A stretch of DNA of 64,000 nt from JAFGPF01 sp964500415 (lineage in GTDB: Bacteria; Chloroflexota; Dehalococcoidia; Dehalococcoidales; RBG-16-60-22), in the NCBI GenBank assembly GCA_964500415.1, contig CAZCOB010000005.1:1-64000 (forward strand). Reading direction: 5' to 3'. Shown here piece by piece: positions 16,731-23,765 of the stretch. The notes under the pieces were generated by a model. That model ran no database searches. It was given only the letters and a program-made list of their open reading frames with translations, and was not told the DNA's origin. The stretch's first letter is position 1. Each line of letters starts with the position of its first letter. The position numbers were made by a program, and so were the translations under genes.

Positions 16731-16928
16731 TTAACGCCGGTATATTCTGGCGCTCTTGGCAGCGCCGCGTTTCTTGGCCGCCTTCTTCCGCTTGCGCTTG
16801 ATACTGGGTTTCTCATAATGCTCCCGGCGGCGCAGTTCTGCCAAGATGCCATCCTGCTGCACCTTCCTACTGAAACGCTTGAGTAAACTGTCAAAGCTCT
16901 CTTCATCTCCAGCTGTTACTTCAGCCAA
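16731..16928 (-). CDS. rpsU: 30S ribosomal protein S21
   Basis: A 65-residue highly basic protein with the S21 pattern: ESFDSLLKRFSRKVQQDGIL, ELRRREHYEKPS, then a run of lysine and arginine. The start is TTG 16928, because an in-frame stop lies three codons further upstream. It binds near the 3' end of 16S rRNA and is one of the last proteins to join the 30S subunit. A promoter and a leader hairpin lie upstream. Confidence 0.95.
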   Translation of the reverse strand: MAEVTAGDEESFDSLLKRFSRKVQQDGILAELRRREHYEKPSIKRKRKKAAKKRGAAKSARIYRR

Positions 16929-16969
16929 GTAGCATCACATCCCTTCAGAATTCAATATCCCAATATTAT

Positions 16970-16999
16970 AGGGTTCGCCGGTCATTACGGCTCTACCCT
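16970..16999 (-). promoter_or_regulatory. Leader hairpin upstream of rpsU
   Basis: On the minus strand GAGGGT pairs with ACCCT and, inside it, GCCG pairs with CGGC around TAATGAC. The hairpin lies in the roughly 115-base leader between the promoter and the TTG start. Autoregulatory leaders are common for ribosomal protein genes, so this is a candidate; I do not recognise it as a described motif. Confidence 0.4.
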
Positions 17000-17050
17000 C
17001 AAATCAATCAAGCGCGTGCGTTCCACTAAGTCAATGAAACACACCATAAT

Positions 17051-17079
17051 ATTCTAATCCGCTCAGGCCATACTGTCAA
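17051..17079 (-). promoter_or_regulatory. Promoter of rpsU-yqeY
   Basis: On the minus strand TTGACA (17074-17079), 17 bases, TAGAAT (17051-17056). The start would be near 17044. The near-consensus match fits strong expression of a ribosomal protein operon. Confidence 0.75.
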
Positions 17080-17105
17080 GGAGGTCAACCCGTATATTTC
17101 TAATA

Positions 17106-18500
17106 TTAACCCTGCTCCATTCTCCCCATTATCTCGACGGCCGCCACCAGCCCGGAAGCCGATGCCTGCACCAGACCCCGGCTGACCCCGGTGCCGTCGC
17201 CGATGGCGAACATGTTGCGGACTTCCGTCTCCAGGCAGGAGCTGAGCTGAGGACGGAACGAATAAAACTTCACCTCTATTCCGTAGAGGAGGGTGTCCGG
17301 AGAAGCTACACCCGGCGTCAGCTTATCCATGGCCATCAGCATCTCTATAAGGCCGGTAAGGTGGCGAAAAGGCAGCGCGAAACTCAAATCCCCCGGGGTG
17401 GCGCTCTTCAGCGTCGGCTTTACCCCACCCTTTTCGATACGCTCAGGTGTGGAGCGCCGGCCTTCCAGCAGGTCGCCGAAACGCTGCACCAGCACCCCGC
17501 CGCCGAGAATATTAGCCAGCCTGGCCAGGTATTTGCCGTAGGCAATCGGCTCGTGAAACGGCCTGGTAAAATCGGTGCTCACCAGCAGCGCGAAATTGGT
17601 ATTTTTACTCTTCCGGCTGGCGTAGCTGTGCCCGTTGACCGTCACCACCGGCTCGGAGCCACCAGTAGACTCCATGATAACCTCGCCCGCGGGGCACATG
17701 CAGAACGTCCGGATACGGTCCTCAAAGCTCTGCGATACGTACTCCAGCTTTATTTCATAAAGTATATCCGTTAGTTCCTTCATCACCTTAACCGGCACCT
17801 CCACCCTGACGCCGACGTCTATGGGATTATGCCGCATGGTCAGTTTAAGCCTTTCGGCCTCGTGATATAACCAGTCGGCCCCCTCCCTGCCCGGTGCCAG
17901 TATCAGGTACTTGCAGAGTAACTCCTCCCCGTCCTCTGTTTCCACCCCTTTAACGACGCCCTCGTCCACCAGCACCTTTGTCGCCATTGAGTTGAGTCTG
18001 AACTCCAGGCGCGGCATGAGATAGTCCTGCATGTTCTTGAGCACGTCAAAGCCGTTTTCGGTCCCCATGTGGCGTACCGGCGTCGGTATCAGACGCAGCC
18101 CGGCCTTCCTGGCCTTCCGGCTGATTTTTCCCACGGCACTTCCCCCGCCGAAAACCCTCTTTGAAGCCCCGAACCTCAGGTACAACTCGTCCACGTATTT
18201 AATCAGGCCATCCGCGTGTTCCTCACCAATATATTCACTCAGGTGCCCCCCCACCCTCGAAGATAGCACCAGCTTGCCGTCGCTAAAAGCGCCCGCCCCA
18301 CCCAGGCCGCAGACCAGATTACACGGCTGACACTCCACGCAGGAACCGCCTGTATCCCGTACCGGACACCGGCGCTGGCTGATATCCTTGCCCTTTTCTA
18401 TAAGGAGAATATTCAGTCCCTCGGTCTGGGTAAGCTCCAGGGCTGCAAAAATGCCGGCCGGGCCGCCGCCGATGATGATAACATCATAACTTTTCGTCAT
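17106..18500 (-). CDS. FAD-dependent oxidoreductase (COG2509-like)
   Basis: A 464-residue flavoprotein. The N-terminal dinucleotide fold is DVIIIGGGPAGIFAALEL. A cysteine-rich segment follows (CPVRDTGGSCVECQPCNLVC), then GLGGAGAFSDGKL, and the C-terminal FAD motif NMFAIGDGTGVSRGLVQA. This arrangement marks a family of uncharacterised FAD proteins related to GidA and BFD-like enzymes. The start is ATG 18500; the 9 residues upstream overlap the ribosome binding region GGGGGTTA. It stands alone, with a terminator-like hairpin in its leader. Confidence 0.88.
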   Translation of the reverse strand: MTKSYDVIIIGGGPAGIFAALELTQTEGLNILLIEKGKDISQRRCPVRDTGGSCVECQPCNLVCGLGGAGAFSDGKLVLSSRVGGHLSEYIGEEHADGLIKYVDELYLRFGASKRVFGGGSAVGKISRKARKAGLRLIPTPVRHMGTENGFDVLKNMQDYLMPRLEFRLNSMATKVLVDEGVVKGVETEDGEELLCKYLILAPGREGADWLYHEAERLKLTMRHNPIDVGVRVEVPVKVMKELTDILYEIKLEYVSQSFEDRIRTFCMCPAGEVIMESTGGSEPVVTVNGHSYASRKSKNTNFALLVSTDFTRPFHEPIAYGKYLARLANILGGGVLVQRFGDLLEGRRSTPERIEKGGVKPTLKSATPGDLSFALPFRHLTGLIEMLMAMDKLTPGVASPDTLLYGIEVKFYSFRPQLSSCLETEVRNMFAIGDGTGVSRGLVQASASGLVAAVEIMGRMEQG

Positions 18501-18530
18501 TATGCCTGTGTTAACCCCCACACACACGAA

Positions 18531-18573
18531 AAAGCCGAGACGGACTATCCAATGCGAAACGCCTCTCAGCTTT
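18531..18573 (-). promoter_or_regulatory. Terminator-like hairpin in the leader of the FAD oxidoreductase gene
   Basis: On the minus strand AAAGCTGAGA (18564-18573) pairs with TCTCGGCTTT (18531-18540), one G-U pair, with a 23-base loop. It is followed by further T residues just before the ribosome binding site. It could be an attenuator of the oxidoreductase or end an upstream transcript. Confidence 0.45.
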
Positions 18574-18704
18574 ATACTGCTCTTACTATATCTTGATATC
18601 CTTCATAATTATATATTCAGTACATCAGCCCGTCAAGGCATTACATTTCAAACACCAGAAAGCCAAATTATGGACAGGTTGCCCAAATAAAGTATCCTTG
18701 AGGG

Positions 18705-18733
18705 TTGACATTTGCCAGTTGGCAAATTATAAT
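18705..18733 (+). promoter_or_regulatory. Perfect promoter with palindromic operator inside the spacer
   Basis: TTGACA (18705-18710), 17 bases, TATAAT (18728-18733): full consensus at ideal spacing. The spacer is almost filled by TTTGCCA-GT-TGGCAAA (18711-18726), a perfect 7-bp inverted repeat. A repressor dimer bound there would block RNA polymerase. The start codon of the XRE gene lies only 6 bases after the -10, so the transcript should be leaderless or nearly so. Confidence 0.85.
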
Positions 18734-18739
18734 ATACCC

Positions 18740-19126
18740 ATGGACTACGCAAGTAATGACTTAGGCAGAATACTCAAACAGCAGAGAATAACCATACCGC
18801 TAACCCTTCAGGAACTTGCCGCGGAATCGAGTGTGTCTTCTTCTCACCTGGGCCGCATAGAAAGGGGCGAGCGTTTTCCGTCGGCACGGATTTTGCGCAA
18901 AATCGCCAGGCCACTTGGCTTTGACGAGGACGAGTTGTTTACACTGGCCGGATTTCTCTCACCCCAGACCCCCGGTGTAGCCGAAGAAACTGGCACACGC
19001 TACAGCAACCGGCAACTGGACCCTTATGTCGCCAGGATACTGGCGGAAGAGACCCCGGAGATTCAACGTTCTATCATCGGCATCCTGAGCCTCCTGAAAA
19101 GCATCGCCAAGGGAATGGCAAAATAG
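18740..19126 (+). CDS. XRE-family transcriptional regulator
   Basis: A 128-residue DNA-binding protein. The HTH (about residues 8-65) reads LGRILKQQRITIPLTLQELA, then SSVSSSHLGRIERGERFPS, typical of Cro/CI-type helix-turn-helix. The C-terminal part (IQRSIIGILSLLKSIAKGMA) is helical and may dimerise. I chose ATG 18740; the longer frame upstream runs through the promoter. It probably represses its own promoter through the palindrome in the spacer. The histidine kinase gene follows about 145 bases later. Confidence 0.88.
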   Translation: MDYASNDLGRILKQQRITIPLTLQELAAESSVSSSHLGRIERGERFPSARILRKIARPLGFDEDELFTLAGFLSPQTPGVAEETGTRYSNRQLDPYVARILAEETPEIQRSIIGILSLLKSIAKGMAK

Positions 19127-19270
19127 AATCATCCTGGTCCGGTCGCAGCTTCGCTCTTTTATAAAAAAGCGCCGCTCTCTGGTTGACGGCTACTTGATAC
19201 TCGGCGGAAAACGTGATACATTTAAGTAAATCCATCACGTCCGGGTAGAGGCATAGGAAGCATTAACCCT

Positions 19271-19984
19271 ATGGAAACCAAAGAAGAAGAATGGCTGAGG
19301 TTCATCGATACACTCAGTCACGAACTTAGAACACCCCTGACATCGATTATTGCTGCCAGCGGCCTGCTGGCCGAGGAACTTGAGAACACCGCCGACCAGT
19401 CCTCCCAGAAGCTAATTCAGACCATCATCCAGAATGCCAGTAACCTGGAGACGAGACTGGCCGAACTACTGGATATCGTCAAGACGGGCAGCGGCAAGCT
19501 AAAGCTTGAGCTTGAGCCGGTCGACATGAAATCGCTCATTCTCGGGACATGCCTGCAAATCAGCCCCCTGCTCCGTAATAAGCAGCAAAAACTTAATACC
19601 GACCTACCCGATTCCATTCCCATCATCCGCGGCGACGGACAGAGGCTGGAGCAGGTAATGCTCAACCTGATGACCAACGCTGTAAAATTTACCCCGGAAG
19701 AAGGCAACATCACCATACGGGTTCGTAAAGAAGATACCGGCCTGGTAATAAGCGTCCGTGATAACGGCATCGGCATTCCCAAAGAAGAACAGGACAGGTT
19801 GTTCAAACCGTATAGCCGCCTCAGTGCCGACCGGCAGCACCACCCGGGACTGGGACTGGGACTCGCCCTTTCCAAGCAGGTAGTCGAGCTTCACGGAGGT
19901 AGAATCTGGGTGGACAGCGAACAGGGCAAAGGCAGCACCTTCTCCTTCTTTATCCCGCGGCAGGCTGCAAAACACCCCGTATAA
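19271..19984 (+). CDS. Soluble sensor histidine kinase without sensor domain
   Basis: A 237-residue kinase core with no membrane segment and no sensor domain. The H-box is DTLSHELRTPLTS with His17 as phosphorylation site. ATP-binding motifs are the N-box NLMTNAVKFTPEEG, G1 box RDNGIGIP, F-region RLFKPYS and G2 box GLGLGLALSK. Input probably comes through a partner protein or the short N-terminus. The response regulator gene starts 16 bases after it, so the pair is co-transcribed. Confidence 0.93.
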   Translation: METKEEEWLRFIDTLSHELRTPLTSIIAASGLLAEELENTADQSSQKLIQTIIQNASNLETRLAELLDIVKTGSGKLKLELEPVDMKSLILGTCLQISPLLRNKQQKLNTDLPDSIPIIRGDGQRLEQVMLNLMTNAVKFTPEEGNITIRVRKEDTGLVISVRDNGIGIPKEEQDRLFKPYSRLSADRQHHPGLGLGLALSKQVVELHGGRIWVDSEQGKGSTFSFFIPRQAAKHPV

Positions 19985-20000
19985 AGGTTTTAGGAGTAGC

Positions 20001-20702
20001 ATGAAGGTTCTGGTAATAGAAGACGACCCCGGGATTATCGAGGTCGTTTCGCTCTGCTTCCAGCTCCGCTGGAGCGGCACCACGGTGGTATCCGCCGCCA
20101 ACGGCCATAAAGGCATTGAACTAGTCGAGAGCGAAAGCCCCGACGTCGTTATCCTGGATATCGGCCTCCCCGATATGGACGGATATCAGGTGCTCCGAGA
20201 AATACGCCGCTTCGCCGACGTTCCGGTGCTCATGCTCACGGTAAGGGGTGAGGATACCGACGTCGCCAAAGGACTTGAACTCGGCGCCGACGATTACATC
20301 ACCAAGCCCTTCAGCCACATCGAGCTAATCGCCCGGGTACAGGCGGTCCTGCGCCGCTCCCAGGGACTGGCTATCACCGACGAGGAACGCCCCTTCACCA
20401 GCGGTAAGCTCTCCATAGATTTCAGCCGCAACGAAGTCACTGTAAACAGCAAGCCGATAAAGCTCACCTCCACCGAAAGAAAACTCCTCTATTATCTATT
20501 AAGGAACGAAGGACGCATACTCTCCCACGAAAGTCTCCTCACCAAGGTCTGGGGAGATAACTATGTTGACGCCAGGGACCTGCTCCGCGTCCACATTCAG
20601 CACCTGAGGCAGAAACTGGAAGATAACCCCGAATCCCCCAGCATCATCGTCACCGAGCATGGCATCGGCTACAAATTCATCCGCCCGGCCGGCAACAAAT
20701 AA
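20001..20702 (+). CDS. OmpR/PhoB-family response regulator
   Basis: A 233-residue regulator. The receiver domain has the acidic pair EDD near residue 7-9, phosphoacceptor Asp53 in VVILDIGLPDMDG, and Lys in GADDYITKPF. The C-terminal winged helix (about 135-230) includes LTSTERKLLYYLLRNEGRIL and DLLRVHIQHLRQKLED. It is the cognate partner of the kinase just upstream. An 11-bp-phased repeat array downstream at 20771-20821 is a plausible binding site. Confidence 0.94.
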   Translation: MKVLVIEDDPGIIEVVSLCFQLRWSGTTVVSAANGHKGIELVESESPDVVILDIGLPDMDGYQVLREIRRFADVPVLMLTVRGEDTDVAKGLELGADDYITKPFSHIELIARVQAVLRRSQGLAITDEERPFTSGKLSIDFSRNEVTVNSKPIKLTSTERKLLYYLLRNEGRILSHESLLTKVWGDNYVDARDLLRVHIQHLRQKLEDNPESPSIIVTEHGIGYKFIRPAGNK

Positions 20703-20770
20703 CTGCCCCCCACCCCCCCATCCTGCCCTCAAATTCCGCAAAAATAACCCCCCTCATTTTTTACTAAAAG

Positions 20771-20821
20771 TTTACGACATCTTTATGAAATATTTATGAT
20801 TCTTAGACGTATCTTTATGAA
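20771..20821. promoter_or_regulatory. Pho-box-like array of direct repeats spaced about 11 bp
   Basis: TTTACGA (20771), TTTATGA (20782), TTTATGA (20793), a degenerate unit near 20802 and TTTATGA (20814) recur about every 11 bp. On the minus strand the unit reads TCATAAA, like the half-sites of Pho boxes bound by PhoB-type regulators. It lies between the OmpR/PhoB-type gene and the operon starting at 20879, where an activator would bind. Confidence 0.6.
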
Positions 20822-20878
20822 CCTGTGTCAAAATGGAAATAACTAAAAATTACTAGGACTCGTCAGAGAACAAAAAGA

Positions 20879-21667
20879 ATGGAAAAAGTAAAAGTATTTC
20901 TCTCAGACCCGCAGGTACTCTTCCGCGAAGGCATACACTTCATTCTCTCGGGCGAAGAAGACTTCGAGGTTATTGGCGAGACCACCAGCAACCAGGAAGC
21001 CTTTAAACTTATTGAAGCCAATCCGCCCCAGATAGCCGTCCTGAGCATGCGGGATGCCAAGGAGAGCGGCGATGAAATAACCCGCCGTATTAAACGCAAT
21101 CTTCCCTCGGTATCGGTAATTCTGACTCTGGATAAAAAAGACGAAGCCAACCTCTTCGCCGCAATAAAGAACGGCGCCAGTGCCTGTATTACCAAGGATA
21201 TCGACCCCGAATATCTTCTCGATATTATCAGGGTAGTCGCCCAGGGCAGCCAGCCTATTATGGACGAAATGCTCCTCCCGGAACTGGCCTCAATGGTTCT
21301 CGCCGATTTTGAAGACGTAACTACTCTAAACGAGGAGCTCGATAACCTTCTCGCCGAACTCACTCCCAAAGAGAATCAGATTCTGGCCTCGATAGCCGCT
21401 GAAAATGCCATTGAGCAGATAGCCACCAAACTGGACATGAGTGAAGAGTCAATCAGGCGCAACCTGAGGCTGGCGCTCAATAAGCTCGTCAGCAATGAAC
21501 AGGCCCGCTCCATCATTGAAGTAGCCCAGCGAAGCCTGCCCTCGATTATTCGCAGCTCGGCTAAAAGAGATGCCAAGAGCGGCGACTATGTTACCAAGAC
21601 AGAATTTAACGAATTTAAAGACGCCTTAATGGAACGCTTAAAATCCTTTATAGGTGAACTGACTTAA
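20879..21667 (+). CDS. Receiver-like LuxR/NarL-type regulator lacking the phosphoacceptor Asp
   Basis: A 262-residue protein. The N-terminal domain (1-120) has the fold pattern of a response-regulator receiver, but the phosphoacceptor position is Ser56 in IAVLSMRDA, and only one of the usual two acidic residues is present (LSDPQ). The middle (about 150-200) resembles a LuxR-type HTH: LTPKENQILASIAAENAIEQ, then LDMSEESIRRNLRLALNKLV. A helical tail follows. Such pseudo-receivers usually act without phosphorylation or bind ligands or partners. It probably controls or accompanies the secretion genes downstream. Confidence 0.85.
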   Translation: MEKVKVFLSDPQVLFREGIHFILSGEEDFEVIGETTSNQEAFKLIEANPPQIAVLSMRDAKESGDEITRRIKRNLPSVSVILTLDKKDEANLFAAIKNGASACITKDIDPEYLLDIIRVVAQGSQPIMDEMLLPELASMVLADFEDVTTLNEELDNLLAELTPKENQILASIAAENAIEQIATKLDMSEESIRRNLRLALNKLVSNEQARSIIEVAQRSLPSIIRSSAKRDAKSGDYVTKTEFNEFKDALMERLKSFIGELT

Positions 21668-21833
21668 ACCATAGTGAGAATTGTGTGAAGGGAGGTTGCG
21701 TATGTAAATGAAGAGAAAGAAGCTGGTTGGAACTCCACCTGTCCGGGCAGCCAGGAGCACCAACCGCTTTAAATTCAGAATAAACGTTCAAACTCAAACT
21801 AACCAACAATAACTAAAGGAGGAAATAAGAACA

Positions 21834-22598
21834 ATGGTCGAAATTAGATATGGTGACCAATACGAAATAGCTGACCTGGCTGGCCATTCCGTAAGCGAGG
21901 CACGCGAGCAATTCAAGGCTGAGTTTGGCATCCCGGATAAAGCCACAGCAAAGCTGAATGCCGGCAAGGTTAAAACAAGCGCCGAAATTGACACGGTGCT
22001 CAATGACGACGACAAACTTACCTTCGCCGTCTCCAGAAGCAGGGGTGCCTATCTCGTCGGCGCTCTGCTCCTCGCCCTGGCTGTAACCGGCGGCGTCTTC
22101 GCCTTCGGCTTTGTTAACGCCACCACCGAGCTCAATGCGGGCACTATCAACTCCAACTTCGCCGAAGTCTCGCAAAATCCGGATTACGCCAATCTCACCT
22201 GGACTCCCTTCGGGTTCTTCAAGGGCGCCATCCCCGGCCCCCACGGTGTCTTTGATATTGTCCCCGGCAGCGGTTACACCGCCGACCTGGTGGTAACCGT
22301 CACCCTCGGCAACGCCGACGAACTGGCCGAGGTCTACCGCATCCTGGCCCTGCAGCTCGAACTCGTTGATGCCAGCGATAACTCGACACTCGAAATTAAC
22401 GAAGATTCGGACATTAACAACAACTGGGTCATGCTCACCCTGAACAACGGTGAAGTATCCATGTTCCCGGACGGCTCCACAGGCAATATGACCGTCAGGG
22501 TCAAGAGAGGCTTCTACATCACCCATGTCAGACCCAGCGGCGGTTTCACCGGTGGCTATGAAGACCCGGAACTGTTCTGTGAAGTTGCTCAGAGGTAA
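21834..22598 (+). CDS. Exported protein with an N-terminal cytoplasmic beta-grasp (ThiS/ubiquitin-like) domain
   Basis: A 254-residue protein in three parts. Residues 1-67 look like a beta-grasp domain of the ThiS/MoaD/ubiquitin kind: GDQYEIADL, an helix SVSEAREQFKAEFGI, and KLNAGKV...VLNDDDKLTFAV. Residues 72-92 are a hydrophobic helix ending GGVFAFGFVNATTELNAG, like the export signals cleaved by SipW. The rest is a secreted domain ending PELFCEVAQR that is homologous to the end of the next protein. Cleavage would release the beta-grasp part in the cytoplasm or membrane. A good ribosome binding site (AAAGGAGG) precedes the ATG. Confidence 0.75.
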   Translation: MVEIRYGDQYEIADLAGHSVSEAREQFKAEFGIPDKATAKLNAGKVKTSAEIDTVLNDDDKLTFAVSRSRGAYLVGALLLALAVTGGVFAFGFVNATTELNAGTINSNFAEVSQNPDYANLTWTPFGFFKGAIPGPHGVFDIVPGSGYTADLVVTVTLGNADELAEVYRILALQLELVDASDNSTLEINEDSDINNNWVMLTLNNGEVSMFPDGSTGNMTVRVKRGFYITHVRPSGGFTGGYEDPELFCEVAQR

Positions 22599-22615
22599 TA
22601 AACTACGAATAATCT

Positions 22616-22650
22616 GGTAGGGTGGCGGTACTGTTTCCGGCCACCCTACC
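22616..22650 (+). promoter_or_regulatory. Strong intergenic hairpin between the two exported-protein genes
   Basis: GGTAGGGTGGC (22616-22626) pairs perfectly with GCCACCCTACC (22640-22650) around a 13-base loop. No T-tract follows, so it is more likely an mRNA-stability or processing element that sets the ratio of the two proteins than a terminator. Confidence 0.6.
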
Positions 22651-22696
22651 CCACTTAACACCCTGAACCCGGACTAACTAAACGGTAGAAGAAAAG

Positions 22697-23746
22697 ATGA
22701 AAAAGAAGCTGGTTTTTAGTAGCATTGTTATACTCGCCCTGGTGTTAACCACCGGTACCTTCGCTTATACCTATACCAATACCGGTGCGTTATCACTTGG
22801 TGCTACTATCGTTGACGCCGCCATGACTACCTACCAGCCGTCGGCCAGCCAGCCCAACTGGAATAGCATCCTCCCCGAGGGCGAGTTCGGCTCCGAAATT
22901 ATCGTTCCAGATGCCCCCGGCGATGACACCGAGATTCCCACCCAGCACCCCTCTTCCGGCGAGCACTGGGATAAAGTGGATGACCAGCCCACCCCCGATG
23001 ATTTTGATACCTATGTATCCACCGAATCTTCAAGGCACTGGGAAAAAGACCTGTATAACTTAAGCGATTACACGGGTGCCGGCGGCGACGAGACTATAAC
23101 CGACGTCACCGTTTATTTCCGCTATGCCGCTGGCGGCTCTTATGAGGTACGGGCCATGGCTGAGATAAAAACACATGATGAGGCTTTCTCAGGTCCCACT
23201 GTATCTCAATCCGGCACCACCTTCGTCACCGAGTCATGGCAGTGCCCGGTCAACCCCGCCACCGACGACCCCTGGACCTGGGAAGAGATAAACGACTTGC
23301 AGGCCGGCATCACCATGAGGGGCGACCACCGGACAAGACCCGCCCTCTGCACCCAGGTCTATGTCGTGGTCAATTATGAATACTCCACCACCCAGGGTGA
23401 AGTACCCCACGGTGACCTCTTCGATATCACCCCCCACGAGGAATATACCGGCGACCTGCTCGTTAAAATCTACCTGACCAATACCGACGCGTTGCTCAAG
23501 GCATACAAGTACATCAATATGAAGATTTACGTCACCGACTCCCTGGAAGCGGGAGAGACGCCGGATTACCGGATTCTCAGCATCGAGAGCGGCGTCGTAC
23601 AATTTAACATTATAGGCGGCTCCGCCGAAAGCTATACCGTGCAGGTAACCGGCGGCAGCTACCGCCTGATTTCAGACGACCCCGAAGAATGGGGTGCCGG
23701 CTGGAGCATTATACCTGAATTCTTTTGTGAGGTCTGCCAGAGGTAA
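22697..23746 (+). CDS. Secreted TasA/camelysin-like surface protein
   Basis: A 349-residue protein with a SipW-type export signal: MKKKLVFSSIVILALVLTTG followed by TFAYTYTNTGALSLGA. The central part (about 85-235) is a beta-rich domain with the segment WTWEEINDLQAGITM, which I have seen in other surface proteins of similar bacteria. The last 115 residues (from GDLFDITPHEEYTGDLLV to EFFCEVCQR) are homologous to the C-terminus of the protein before it. It is probably assembled at the cell surface after cleavage by the signal peptidase encoded next. Fibre formation as for TasA is inference. Confidence 0.72.
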   Translation: MKKKLVFSSIVILALVLTTGTFAYTYTNTGALSLGATIVDAAMTTYQPSASQPNWNSILPEGEFGSEIIVPDAPGDDTEIPTQHPSSGEHWDKVDDQPTPDDFDTYVSTESSRHWEKDLYNLSDYTGAGGDETITDVTVYFRYAAGGSYEVRAMAEIKTHDEAFSGPTVSQSGTTFVTESWQCPVNPATDDPWTWEEINDLQAGITMRGDHRTRPALCTQVYVVVNYEYSTTQGEVPHGDLFDITPHEEYTGDLLVKIYLTNTDALLKAYKYINMKIYVTDSLEAGETPDYRILSIESGVVQFNIIGGSAESYTVQVTGGSYRLISDDPEEWGAGWSIIPEFFCEVCQR

Positions 23747-23765
23747 GGCATAACGGAATAGTACC

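Noticed and set aside
16682..16906. 74-residue frame overlapping rpsU
   Set aside because: Alternative frame of the basic S21 gene; no ribosome binding site of its own.
21813..22661. 282-residue open frame on the minus strand
   Set aside because: Antisense of the beta-grasp export protein, no ribosome binding site and no recognisable motif.
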